Positions 49,077 through 60,680 of a stretch of 64,000 bases of DNA are shown here, one piece after another (position 1 is the first letter of the stretch; each line of letters starts with the position of its first letter). Location: assembly GCF_019320115.1 (NCBI RefSeq), contig NC_089593.1, positions 9,000,386-9,064,385 of the forward strand. Reading direction: 5' to 3'. Below the pieces are notes generated by a model. The model worked only from the letters and a program-made list of their open reading frames with translations. It was not told where the DNA came from and did no database searches. The DNA comes from Miscanthus floridulus. Its lineage: Eukaryota > Streptophyta > Magnoliopsida > Poales > Poaceae. The position numbers and the translations under genes were made by a program.

Positions 49077-51485
49077 TCAAGAAATCCACTCTGGGCCAAT
49101 GTATTGTGGGTTGGGTCGACGCTGACGTGGGACGCGAAGCCCAGCAACAAGATTCGAGGCAGCCGCTGGCGCCTTGGTGATTTCAGCTTCCTCTCTTTGG
49201 CTTGCTGCCTGGGTAGCTGAAGACACGATGTCAGGTAGGACCGTGGCACACATAAAATATTAACACAAGTACCCGTACCTGTGTCATTAGTGGATGAAAC
49301 TGGAAACATTTTAGCTGGTGCTGGTGAAGTAGACAGCATAACCCCAAAAGCTGCAGTACTTGGAGCATCTGCAGGGCATAGGAGTTTCAAGTGAAAGGAG
49401 GTACTTATAAAGTACAAGAATTGTGCAAGTGTATGCATATATAACAATGATGCCAAGAGAAAATTTGGTATCGCACAAGCACAAAAAAGGTTATGTTGTA
49501 TTGTATATATGCATCACAATTCCAAGTGAGAATATGAGACAGAAAAAAAAAGTGAGCAAGACATGAGGTGAGGTCATGAGGACAACCAATGTTTAATAGA
49601 ATTAAAGAAAGCAATACCTGTGAAAGGCAAGTAAAGAATGATAGAAATAATATGAGATCTATGCTAAAGTATCATAGAGATAAGATCATGAGGAATCAAA
49701 CAAGAATCATAGAATGTGTGGCATCAAGTTAATTTTTGCAATATAATGGCTCAAAGGTATGTCCTTGCTTGAGCAAGGACAAGTTTTGCATCACCTAAAT
49801 TTCACCTAGGCACACATGATCCACAGCACTATGAAGCCAAGTTCATCATACAAGATACATGAGTAAAGAAAACGAAAACAAAGTAGCAATCAACTGCTTG
49901 AGTTATTGATTAAGCATGAGAGATTGAAGGAGAAGGAGGCCACCGAGCTAGGTACCTCGTGCCTTGCTATGCATTCTAAGAAATAGAAAGCTATATCTTC
50001 ATTTCCAAAATAATATGAAACTGATGCTGTATTGGGCCTATAATTGGTCTTGGGTTTAAGTGATTAGTCCATTATTTGAGATATATAAACCAGCATGCAC
50101 ATATATAGCATGGAAAACCAAATGGAAATGTCAAATGTACAACTAGCAACAAATGTGATTCATATCACTGAATCAGAAATTGTACCCAGATGTTTAGTAG
50201 TACAATGGATGTGAAACTATAACAGTAGCACAGGGAAGATGTTGTGCTTTGTTAGAGGTGTAAGTAACTCATGCCACTAAATATACAACAATTATACCAA
50301 GGCACAAGAATCATGCATTATGCTTAATGGATGGTGTTCACAAGACAGTTATTTCCACTGCATGCCAAATATTATGGGGACGCAGGCAAACCTGAAGAAT
50401 TCATCCTGTGACTGATCTGAGGAGGCCTGAACAAAGCAAGGCGCGTGTGAGTGCCTGAGTGGTAGGATGCAGAACAGGCAAAGAAAGCGCCTAGTTATTT
50501 AAGTTAATGAATATACCTTTTTGTTAGAAAGGAAAGGGCGAGGATATGTGCCGGAAGACTGCTAGCTTTATTCTTGTGATGACTTGTACTTCGCCATGAT
50601 CTGCAACAAGATACATATTTCTCACTCAATTGGACAATTAGATAACTAGATCGAGCGGTTGGTGTGGGCATTGGATGGGATCAGGCTTAACAATCCGAAA
50701 CTTTGAATGAGATGCATACTCAGTATGACCAAGAGACATGCAGCGGGGTGACCGTGTACTGGCTTTGTTGAGCTCTGGGCACTTGGCAACCAAGTCCATA
50801 ATGCCCTGCACTGCCCTGGGCTTGAAGCGCCCATATAGCCTGGAGGACCTGCAAGAGAAACCAACGTCACGGTCAGGGTCAGTGGCCACATACAGGTTCA
50901 GCAACTGATGCATATCTGCAGTGCTCGAAAGGCAATCAACGCAATGCGAGTAGTAGAGGCGCGCACTTGGTGTCGTCGGAGCGCATGGCGAGTAGGAGCC
51001 CGCGTATGCGGTCGTACTCTGGGAAGAACTGGATGCAAGCGTAGATGCGCCGGAAGAGGGGCTCGACGGAGCGGGCCTGGCCAGCTGCCAAGGCGGCGAG
51101 CACGCGGAGAAGGATGCGGTAGTTGAGCTCGTCGGCCTCGTGGCTGCAGTCGCGGTAATCGACGAAGCTGAGGGCGTAGGCCGAGGCGGCGGCCCAGCGG
51201 TCGCGGAGCATCATCCGCCGGAGCCGCGCCGCGTCGAAGAAGACGCACGTCTTCCGCTTCAGGCTGCGATTGCCATTGCCATTGGTGGGTAACCAAATCG
51301 CATCAACTGATTCGATCCATCAGGAAGAGGGGGTGGGACGGGGGGAGGAGAGAAATTGAAGAGATGGGTGAGGCGGCGTACACGTGGGCGGCGCGGTAGA
51401 GGCGGTGGCGCCTGAGCAAAGGGATGAGGCGGCGGAGCCGCAGCCCCGCCAATGCCGAACGATCGCCGCCCCTCGTCGTCGTCAT
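49077..51485 (-). CDS. Seven-exon gene, LisH/CTLH-like N-terminus, function unknown
   Basis: Minus-strand exons 51485-51382, 51263-50967, 50848-50720, 50600-50517, 50426-50392, 49368-49279 and 49216-49077 join through GT-AG introns in consistent phase (879 bases, 292 residues plus stop, no lesion). The N-terminus, LRRLIPLLRRHRLYRAAHV then CVFFDAARLRRMMLRD, looks like LisH followed by CTLH, helical dimerisation modules; this is motif recognition only. It goes on with LAALAAGQARSVEPLFRRIY, PRAVQGIMDLVAKCPEL, a Ser/Pro/Thr-rich linker (STSPAPAKMFPVSS) and a basic end, GLRVPRQRRPNPQYIGPEW. If exon 3 is read through instead, a 203-residue form ending at 50638 results. Exons 6 and 7 are duplicated at 60.1-60.9 kb. 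The start lies ~510 bp from the 180-bp triple repeat. Confidence 0.78.
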
Positions 51486-51996
51486 CGAATCAAATCACAT
51501 CACAGGGGAAAAAAAAGGGGATGAGAGGAGTCGTGGGTTTATTATAGCGAACCGAAGAGGCCTCCTGCCAATGTTTTTATTGGGCCTTCCCCTCGATCAT
51601 GTTGGGTCGGAATCGGATTGGATAAGGGCCCGTTTGGTTTGTGTGAGTCCGAAAACACGAGCTTGCGCGACCAAAGACTAGTTTCAAAAAAAAAGAAAGA
51701 AAGTTTTGAAAACACGAGCTTTTGAAACCCCTAAGTAACCTTAACCTCACAAGCACAGAGACAAACAGTGAGATGAAGCTAGAAGGAAAGGACGAGAAAC
51801 TGAAGTGCAAACACGAGCGAGTGGGCTGAGGCCGGGCTGTATGTAGCCCATACCATACCGTAAGCAGTGGGCCCACGGGTGTGTGTCGACTAGTCGCTCC
51901 TCGGGCCCAGAACAGATAACCAAAGTCCCCGTTTCCCCGTTCGGAAGTGACGGTTTTTTTTTGGCTATGGTACGCTATTAACCCAGACAAGCCGCG
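51486..51996. other. Upstream region of the LisH-like gene
   Basis: No gene. The stretch 51628-51735 has repeated 'gaaaacacgagctt' (two copies, ~60 bases apart) beside an A/G tract. 51840-51950 is of mixed composition with 'gggcccac' and 'cctcgggccc'. It probably includes the promoter of the minus-strand gene; no clear TATA box was found. Confidence 0.4.
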
Positions 51997-52536
51997 CCTG
52001 CTCCTTGACCGGAAGCCGCGTCCACGTCGCCGTAAATCTTTCTGATGGTTCGATTGCCAGAGCAAGGGTCTTGATTGTTTCTGTTACTGTCGCGCTTTTA
52101 CTCCGAATCTGCTCCTTGTCATAGTTTCGCGTTGTGCTTTACCTGCTTCTCCACTTCGTTCTTTGCTTTGGTCTTGCCTGCTCCTTGACCGGAAGCCGCG
52201 TCCACGTCGCCGTAAATCTTTCTGATGGTTCGATTGCCAGAGCAAGGGTCTTGATTGTTTCTGTTACTGTCGCGCTTTTACTCCGAATCTGCTCCTTGTC
52301 ATAGTTTCGCGTTGTGCTTTACCTGCTTCTCCACTTCGTTCTTTGCTTTGGTCTTGCCTGCTCCTTGACCGGAAGCCGCGTCCACGTCGCCGTAAATCTT
52401 TCTGATGGTTCGATTGCCAGAGCAAGGGTCTTGATTGTTTCTGTTACTGTCGCGCTTTTACTCCGAATCTGCTCCTTGTCATAGTTTCGCGTTGTGCTTT
52501 ACCTGCTTCTCCACTTCGTTCTTTGCTTTGGTCTTG
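51997..52536. repeat. Three identical tandem copies of a 180-bp unit
   Basis: Units 51997-52176, 52177-52356 and 52357-52536 are identical at every position I compared, each starting 'cctgctccttgaccggaagc' and ending 'ctttgctttggtcttg'. The array sits between the minus-strand LisH-like gene and exon-like plus-strand sequence, so it probably lies in a promoter or 5' leader. Full identity means a very recent duplication or an assembly artefact. Confidence 0.95.
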
Positions 52537-55500
52537 TTTTGTCCTGTTGTCGACCTCTGCTTCTCCCCGATCTGGGTCGTCCTCATCTTCTTCCCTTCGT
52601 CTGTGCCGCTGCTCTCTCCGCCTTTTCTCCCTGCTGTGGTTGTCGCAGTGCGCCTCCCCGTCTCTAGCCTCGCTCTGTGCTTCTCCGTCCACTCCTGCCT
52701 GCTCGTCTTCCCTCTCGTGCATTTTTCCTGGCGGATTTGGCGCTCGACAAAGGGGGAAGGGCGGGGGGGAGGCACCGCGGCGGGGCCGAGGACTCTGCTG
52801 CTGTTGGATTTGGCGGTGGAGGCAGGGGGAAGGCCGCACGGGAGGCGGCGCGGCGAGGCCGAGGCCTCTGCTGCTGTTGAGCCGGAGGATTTGGCGGCAG
52901 GGGGATCTTGCAGTTCTCTTGGGTGACCTGCTGCGGGACACGCCCGCACTTCGTCGGTGCTGCATCTCAGGTGCCTTTCTTCTCCTTGGGCCTTGCATCA
53001 TCATGTGGTTCTTAGGGTTTCCTGGTAATTGTTGTTCTAATGGTAGGCCGTGCTGTTATCGTTGTTTCTTCAGAAGGTTCGCTGCGGCTGTAGCTGATCG
53101 GTTTCTTGCTCGCTGTATAGTCCACCTCCTGCTACATTTCGCTGTTGGTCCCAGCTTTCGTCCCGACGATGTATGTTCTCATTCTTTGCTTCGTTTCTGT
53201 ACCTACATGCCTTTCCGTTGCTTCCCTGTTCTTTCCTACCTCTACGATGGCACTGTCTGTTCTGAAATTTGTGTTTGCCTCTATAGTTACATGTTCTTAC
53301 CTCGGTTTCATCGATGCTATGGTGCTTGTGCGGGATTTTGCTGAGCGACTGATATTACATGTTTACTTTGTTTCCCAGAAACGTGCCAACAGGAATCTTC
53401 GTCATCCGCTTCAGTTCGTGTCCATGGCTCCTCCCCCAGATCCTCTCTCCCTCGCGTTTTTAGCAGCAGATCCTCACAATAATTTCTGTGGCATAATTTC
53501 TATGGCAGTTAAGAAGTGCAGATTCTAAAGCTTTTGCTGCTTTTATTGCCTTCAATATTTATTTTTCTGTAACCTCAATTAAAGTCTGTTGGTTTGTTCA
53601 AACCAATACCTTTAGGTTACCAACAATGGTTACATGTACAATCTTGATTTATTGCTGTGCATTGAGTTGTCATCTCCTTGGAATGGATTGTGTCCATTCA
53701 TTGAAAGAGCAGCAAGGTCGGTGCCTTTTATATGCCATTTTTTTCCCTGTGTGATTTACGACAGTGATTGGTTAGTGCATATGTCCATGTGCTCCTTCCA
53801 GTACATTCCTGTTTAGCTGAAACCAATGAGTTTCCACAAAGAATGATGCTCTATTTGAGATGTCATGTCGGTTTTATCTCTATCTACACTGATGGACTCC
53901 ATTCGATTTTTGGGGATTCGAGCTGAATCGTCTTGCGAGGACAGCAGCAGTCAGTGCGGCCATCAGCACTATGATGACCTTTGCGAGGAACAGAGCGCTC
54001 GGCAACGGGCAGCATCCCGGCATCCCCAGCAGGCAAATAGGTACAGTCTCAAACTCAAAGAGTCCGAACTGTCTTTAGGAATAAAGAAGAATCGAACTAG
54101 CGAGATGTTGTTATTTAATTATTTTAAAGATCCAAATGAGGCTGCAATCAGAGATTAGCCCGTTGCATGCTGCTACCCTTCTTAGTTGGAATAAAGCACT
54201 GGCTTGCCTCCGTTTAAAAATCCAATACACCACCCAGGGTGGTTAGAAGAAAAACAGAGACCAAGTAAATGCTTAGTCAGTTCGGTGATTTTTTACTCCA
54301 TATGTGTTTAGCTAATATTACCTTTTTTTTTTTTGCTTTTGTTTTGATTTTGCAAGTTGGGGGCTAATAACAAGAGGGATTTCCTTCCTCTTTATTGAAC
54401 TGGACCGGTTCAAGCTCAGATAAACCTTTTGTTTATGCGTGCCTTACAGTGCTCAAATTGAAACTATACCTGCGGTGATGGAGGAATGACCGGAGGAAGG
54501 GACCAAACTATGCTCAACAGAACATCGGCCAAGACTACTGCTATGTGAGTTTTCTCATTCTCATTACCTTCTACCTTCAATTAATTTGTAATTTCTAAAA
54601 GGATTTCGATCCATGTACTGGGGCGTATTGGCTTCATTTCTCAATTTCTAATTTGTTCGAGATCCTGCGCTAAATGTCGGACCACAGGGTAGCGTGAAGA
54701 GAACAAGGGACCTAAAAGCTCTGATGCTGCTCGACTTATCTGAAATCAGCAACCTCAATCTGTCTCTGACCTGAAAGGTAGCCTGTGGTACATTTTCAAA
54801 TGTTCTTTCGATATGTGTTTCGGCATGTTCAAATCAAATGGCTGCAGGTGTAGAGGTTTTAGATAGGTTTCATCACAAACCGTCAACTGGACTTTTAAAA
54901 ACCTCACATGTATTTTTGTCAGTTCAGAGATTGAACTTTTTAGCTCGTCGAAACGACTACATAAGGCTACCTCCTGCCACAGTGCGATGTATTCAAGTTC
55001 TTTCCTTTCTTTGAACATTTTAATGCAGCTCAATTGATCAGTGTGGATATTAAATTCTAGGGCTGTTGTTGTTTCCTATTGATGATGATTGATTTTTTTA
55101 TGCCTGTGTTCTTCTTCACTGAGATCTGTGGCTTTTCAGTACCAGAGAAAAAACTTGATTATGGATGTGACCATTAATGTCGATACACTCTATTCTCATT
55201 TTTATTTGGTATACATCTTATTAATCTATATATGACAACTAAGCATTGATGCTGTTCAGTGGTCTGCCCTTGTGTTACTTATTTGGTAATGGTGGGAAGT
55301 GTAGCCCATTGCTTAATGTCATACTTGGATTATAAAATATAATCTATGCTGCATTTTTTAGATGGTTGCTTCATCTGATAAATTAGTATAGTTTGTCCAA
55401 ATATTATGATCACTATATGAAACTTCTCTTAAACAGTTAATCCTGCAAGATTATTTTCTAAGAATTTTCACATCTGATTGACTCTTTTTTTCCCTATGAG

Positions 55501-56859
55501 AATTAAATCAGCTGTCATTTAAATTTAGCTACATATTATTTGCTTTAAATTGTAATACATTGCCAGATGAATTATGCATCTGGGAAAAAAACTGGTACTA
55601 ACAATGTGATGATTTTGTATGGATAAGTATATGACTGTGTTCTTATGCTGAAACGTTGGAAAAAAACTGGTACTACCAATGTTTCAGCATAAGCGCTATT
55701 TCTTACCTTGCCTCTACTCATGCATCTTGTTCCCTTGCATAGGGTGATAAAAAGGTTACATTTCGCCTTGCTATCCCTCTCTATTTGAACACTTCTTAAA
55801 GTTGTAGTTAGGTAAATAGTTTGAAAACTACAGTTACAGTTCGGTAGTCCAATTGCTGGTCATCATATTTTAAGGCACATACATTTTTCATGGTTAAATC
55901 AAATTTGCCTAAACATTTGATCTCATTGTATTTTTTTAACCGTGCAATAGTTTCAGTTTGGAATGCAGGTACGCTCTAAACTCCATAAGATAAACTGGGA
56001 GTTAGTGGAGTCACAAGAAATCAACGTTCATCTGCTAGGTTGGCTTAAACTTCACTGAAAAGGTTGGCTTCCTGCTCCTAGGGCACTGATATGTTTACTG
56101 TTATTTTTGCTACTTTTCCATTTGTGCATTTGGACTGCACATAAAGATCCGCTTTTCCTGCCACCAGCTTCTGTTGTTCAGCAGAGATTAATAGTCTGGG
56201 TGGCTGCAATGGCCGCCTATGTTTGAGCTTCCTATGGATCCAACTTCTATCTTTGTTTTCTCCTTATGTATGCGTTTTGGTTCCGTCCTCCTGGTCCATC
56301 TGCTTCGGTGGGTGAATTTCTTTGCCAACAATATGAATTTTGATGTAATGCAACCCGCATATTTCCTAATTGACTACTTCAAATAGGTGACGAACAATCA
56401 GTCATTCTCTAAATGATCTTCTGTTAGGATTGTCTTCTCATCTCTGGCAACAAACATAACAAGAAAAATCATTGCCTCAGGATTTGCATTTCATATATTT
56501 CCTGATTAACAATTTCAAATATTGCCATATGGATCTAAAATCACATATATGTTTGGTTCTAGCGAATCTGAAACTGAAATTGACATTGCTGTATTTCCCT
56601 CAAACTACCCCATTATTGCCTATAAAAAAACAAACCAGATAAAACTCAACTCAGCGGAGGAAACGCCTACTGTTGGTTCCTCAATCCAAACATCAAAGAA
56701 GCACAGCCTTTTTGTGATAGGTACTGCATACAGCTGTTTGCAAACATACATACTAACGCGCGCACGCGTGTCTGAATGGAAATTAGACCATGCTACTTAT
56801 GAAAACCTACAGCTGTTTATTACAGTCTATATACTCCATATTCTAGATCTTCTCTACGC
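52537..56859 (+). other. Exon-like, poorly coding plus-strand region
   Basis: Several stretches have exon borders but no protein I recognise: a GC-rich leader ending 'gcatctcag|gtgcct' near 52971; ~53930-54040 (ESSCEDSSSQCGHQHYDDLC, then CEEQSARQRAASRHPQQANR) before 'atag|gtacag'; ~54450-54545 and ~54688-54777, each bounded by AG and GT but holding in-frame stops. The 273-codon frame 52523-53344 is Ser/Cys/Leu-rich and runs through the leader; I do not call it a gene. It may be a noncoding transcript or gene pieces carried by the Helitron that ends at 56895. Confidence 0.35.
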
Positions 56860-56895
56860 CTGCCTACGCGCGCAATGGCGCGCGCCTTCCACTAG
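56860..56895 (+). mobile_element. Helitron-like 3' terminus (CTAG)
   Basis: 'acgcgcgcaatggcgcgcgc' forms a GCGCGC-AATG-GCGCGC hairpin, then 'cttccactag' and T at 56896. It is nearly identical to the terminus at 36301. The 5' TC end was not located. Confidence 0.6.
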
Positions 56896-57029
56896 TTTTA
56901 ATTAATCCAGCCTATATAGACGGTCCGACAGTCTCTGGCTCTCTGCCTGACATATTTTTTCCCACACAGCTGGTCATCTTCTTGACATGGCACTGGGTGG
57001 GGCACCTGTGGCGGGCAGCGCCGTGCTCG

Positions 57030-57815
57030 TCTTTCTCCTTCGCCACTGACCGTCTTCTATCACTACCTCTTCCTCCCTAGCGGCCCTGCCTGTCGGTGCC
57101 CGCTAGCAGCAGCCACGCCAGCATCGGCCGCCGCGTGTGGCCAGACAGCCAAGAGAGGTGGTTGTCGCTGGCCGGGCCTAGGCCAGGCGCAAGCACAACT
57201 GGCCGCTGCCAGGCCACGCCACCATCCTCGTCCGCCGGTTTGCCGGAAGCGACTGTTCCTTCGCTCTGTGTTGCGTCATACCAAAGAAGAAATGTGAAAA
57301 CCACATGTTGAAAGAGTATTTTTCAAATGTTTCAGAGGTATATTGCAAGTGTTGTATATTGATGTTGCAAAAGTAGATCGGGATGTTGCACATGTTGTAA
57401 TGGCTATACACGTATGTTTCAAGTGTATTTTCTAAATGTTTCATTTATTGTAGATGTATGTTGCAAGTGTTTTATCTGGATCTTGCAAAAGTAGAGCTGG
57501 ATATTACATATACATGCATGTTGCAAACATATGTTTCAAGTATTTTTAGGTGTTTTATACGTATGTTTGCAAGTGTTTCATCTGAAGTTGTATATGTTTA
57601 AGACGCTTGTTTCAAGTGTATCGTCTACCTTCTTATGTATATTACAACTGTTGGTGTTGCACATGAAATGCGTAGGGAAGTGACTAGCTGCGTGGGCGAC
57701 ATACGGGACGGCACGGGCCCATGATGGTGTGCTCACGAGCCTGACACGCTAGGCGCTCGCTCCCTTCCTATGCGGGCACCGCCTGGATCGGACGTCCGGA
57801 CGCTAGGTCTGTTCC
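57030..57815. mobile_element. Second copy of the 'ttgcaagtgttt' repeat family
   Basis: GC-rich shoulder (57000-57260), then an array of 'atgttgcaagtgtttcatct' variants (57300-57660), then 'atcggacgtccggacgctag' at the end, as in the element at 24578-25612. The copy is degraded; TIRs and target duplication are not readable. Confidence 0.55.
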
Positions 57816-57859
57816 CCCGTTTCCGGTAGCAGAAACTGTACGTAACCTTTTTAGCCCTC

Positions 57860-58130
57860 TCGTTTTGGTTGCATTCTATCTTTTGATTTCAGCTTAAAGA
57901 GTATACTAGTAACTAACTTGACTTGACTGCACATTTATGTCAGTATACAGTACGCTTGAACATCGTGACGTCCTCATTTTCTTCTGCAAAGTTTTAATCC
58001 TATGCCAAATTTCTTTGATGGAATTTCAACTACAATATTTATCAACTCCAAATCCCACTTTAGATTCCTATGTACATGCAGGGCGTATCATTGGATTAAT
58101 CCAGTCTGGAACTGAATTTTGGACAAGGTG
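57860..58130 (+). repeat. Direct duplicate of 63715-63985
   Basis: 'cgttttggttgcattct' (63.7 kb: 'tgttttggttcattct'), 'ttgatttcagctt', 'cgtcctc.ttttcttctgc', 'atgccaaatttctttga.gg', 'aatttcaact.caa', 'tcaactccaaatccca.ttt' are shared in the same order. No gene; the frame at 57937-58131 is only conserved in part. Together with the 49-50 kb/60-62 kb pair it shows that this end of the window was duplicated. Confidence 0.75.
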
Positions 58131-58489
58131 AAAACTGCACTGGGGTGGTTGTGTTCAGGTTGCGTACTGAGCACTGTGATAAGTTGCAAGGCAAGATGAA
58201 AAGCAACATTGCTTCCGACGACAGACAGTGGTCGACTGCATCAGTGTTTAGGAAAACTACGAGATGGATTACTGTACCGTGATGTAGTGGTGAGAATGCT
58301 TAGTGCTGGAATGCTGTAGGTGAATGTTGATCCTAGGAATGGGAGAAGTAGATGGTGAGTTTTTTTACAGTGTATGCATTCTTTTAATCATGAAACTGAG
58401 CAGGAGCACTGAATTCAGTTGAACCCAACTCAGAGCAGAGACCAGACAGTAGTAGTTTAAGTTGAACCTAGAAGAAAAGGTGGCTGAAC

Positions 58490-59490
58490 TGAATTTTTTT
58501 TTTTGGCCCGAGGGAGTGGGCTTAGTTGGGCCGACGACGGGACATAGCCAGCCAGGAGTGGCCCGTTAATGGATAGAACGGCGCCCCGTTCCCGGAAACA
58601 GGAAACTCCTTCCCTCCTAATCTTTGCCTGTAACTGCAGAGCTGTTCTTCTTCTCGCGCCTTCCACAGCTACAGTTGAGCGGAGGCGACAAAGGGGCGAT
58701 CTGCGTCCGGCACAGATTTCCTTCGTTCCTCTTCCTCTCCGGTGGCCGGATCGGCGCCGGAGGGGATGGTGAACGAGGATTGAGGTGGCCGTTGTACATA
58801 TACCTATTTAGTATAGGTCGTTTGGATCTAGGCAGCGTTAGTTGGGTGGAGGCGGCGCTGCAACTGTGGAATAAGGGTCTCCAGCTCCTCATCCGCTGCG
58901 CTGGTGAGTCTTCTGGCGCCAGTGATGAGCTGTTGAGATCCGAGCACCCCGGATCTAGAGTTATGGTGCTTGCTCCAGATCTCGTTGGGTTCTTTTGTCC
59001 CTTCCTTGTCTTCGTCATTGATGCTTGCTTCTTCGGCGATGACCTTGGAAGCTATGTTTACCAACATGAAGTGAAATCGGGTTGGTCTTCAGTTCCCACC
59101 TGTTTTGGTGGTTCAGTTCCCCTTTAGGGTGACTCGTCGTCCGACGAGTTGGGGTTTCTGTCAGTCTTTGAGGCGTCAGATTCCTAGTTGCCTGGCGATG
59201 CGATGGTCAATGGCCATCTTTTTCGGCCGGGTCGTTCAGCGTTCATAGTGCATGTCGGATACGATATGCTGCTCAAGACGGCAACAAAAAAACTGTGTTT
59301 CTTCGTCAGGGAGGAGGTCGGCCTCAAGCTCTACGCTCTGGCCAGCGACGGCGAGGAAGACCGGGAAGAGGTTACAAGGACTAGAATGTATTTTTCTTTT
59401 TCTTTCGAGGGTGTCCTGGTAAGAAATGGGCTGTAATCACCAAAACTTATGAATGAAATATAAACCCGGTTTCTAAAAAAAAAACTTTGC
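58490..59490 (+). other. Transcript-like segment ending in poly(A)
   Basis: The 3' end reads 'aatgaaatataaacccggtt' then 'tctaaaaaaaaaac', that is, a polyadenylation-like signal followed by an A tract in genomic DNA, as after retroposition. Upstream are open frames at 58624-59127 (167 codons, hydrophobic, no recognised domain) and 59188-59436. No target duplication or upstream promoter was found. It may be a retroposed transcript or a LINE 3' piece. Confidence 0.4.
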
Positions 59491-59625
59491 CTACAATGGA
59501 AACTACGCTGCATCTGTGCCTCTGACAGGTGGGCTATCCTTCCTTCTGGCACGCACAGAGGCCCAGGACAGGAGACATTGATTTACCCGCCACAGAATTT
59601 TTTTTGGGGCGGGGGGGTTAACTTA

Positions 59626-59971
59626 GGCCTTGTTTAGTTCCTTCCCCTAAAGTTTACTCCATATCCCATCGAATATTTGGACACATGTATGGAGTATTAA
59701 ATATAGACTAAAAAATAACTAATTGCACAGTTTGTGACTAATTTATGAGATGAATCTTTTAAACCTAATTAGTCCATGATTTGACAATGTGGAGTAACAC
59801 ATGTGCTAATGACGGATTAATTAGGCTTAATAAATTCGTCTTGCGGATTACTGACGGATTCTGTAATTTATTTTTTTATTAGTATCCGAACACCCCATGC
59901 GACATCCCCATATAACCTTTGATATGACACCCTAAAACTTTACACCCTTGATTTAAACAAGCCACAAGCCC
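59626..59971. mobile_element. MITE of the 18555-18895 family
   Basis: Left end GGCCTTGTTTAGTTCC; the complement of the right end, GGGCTTGTGGCTTGTTTAAA, is similar with a small insertion. TTA borders both sides (59623-59625, 59972-59974). The interior matches 18555-18895 closely ('aaaaaataactaatt', 'ttaattaggcttaataaatt', 'attagtatccgaacacccca'). Confidence 0.8.
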
Positions 59972-60270
59972 TTAGTTAAATTTGCCATCCAGCTTCACCA
60001 TAACTTTTCTTTAGGACTGGGTATTCTAGTGAGACATTTGATTCAACTGCTGCAAATACAAATACTGCGACAATAGTTCTCCTGTATAGAGTATAGACTA
60101 TGATCATAGTTAACAAAATCCGTTACTACATCAAGTTCAACTCGCCGCCACCTCTTATACAGAGCTGTTGCCGCCAGAGGCACCTAGCAGTAGCACTCAC
60201 GCAATCCACTCTGGGCCGATGTGTTGTAGGTTGGGCCGACGCTGACGTGGGACGCGAAGCTCAGCAACTA

Positions 60271-60412
60271 GCGGCATATTCGGTTGGCTGGTTCGTATTG
60301 TTGCTGGTTCATGAAGAAGTACTACTGACTGGTTTGTGTGAGAGAAAAATACTGTTCCGACTAAAAATTTACGATCGTTTACGACAAACCACAGCCAAAC
60401 GAACAGGCCGTA
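60271..60412. mobile_element. Insertion (MITE) in the duplicated exon 7
   Basis: The intact gene reads 'cagcaacaagattcgagg'; here it is interrupted after 'cagcaacta' and resumes at 'gattcgagg'. The insert carries 'attcggttggctggttcgta', 'tgtgagagaaaaatactgtt' and 'cagccaaacgaacaggcc', a common grass MITE, with ends that pair roughly (ttcggttggctg against cagccaaacgaa). Confidence 0.8.
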
Positions 60413-60446
60413 GATTCGAGGCAGCAGCCGCTGGCGCTTTGGTGAT

Positions 60447-60680
60447 GTCGGGTATGTTTGGTCCTAGCCATAGTGTACCACAGCTAACTTTGGCAAGTGT
60501 AGCAAGCCACGAAAAGCATAGCTAGTAAATTGGTTGTTACACTTTACCGTGCCTAAGAGAATCTTGTCACACTTTATTACTACTCTATGACATGTGGAGT
60601 CAAAAAAAATCATATCTAAGCTTATTTGCCGACCAAACACTTACCAACTCGATCAAACTTGCCTAAGGTAAAGTGTGGCA
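60447..60680. mobile_element. Second MITE-like insertion in the duplicated exon 7
   Basis: Against the intact copy ('ctggcgccttggtgatttcagc'), ~234 bases are inserted here, beginning 'gtcgggtatgtttggtccta' and ending 'aaggtaaagtgtggca'. It is noncoding. No clean target duplication could be read. Confidence 0.65.

Noticed and set aside
52444..53344. 273-codon plus frame and 186- and 156-codon minus frames
   Set aside because: Low-complexity, mutually overlapping, starting inside the 180-bp tandem repeat; no domain and no codon preference favouring one strand.
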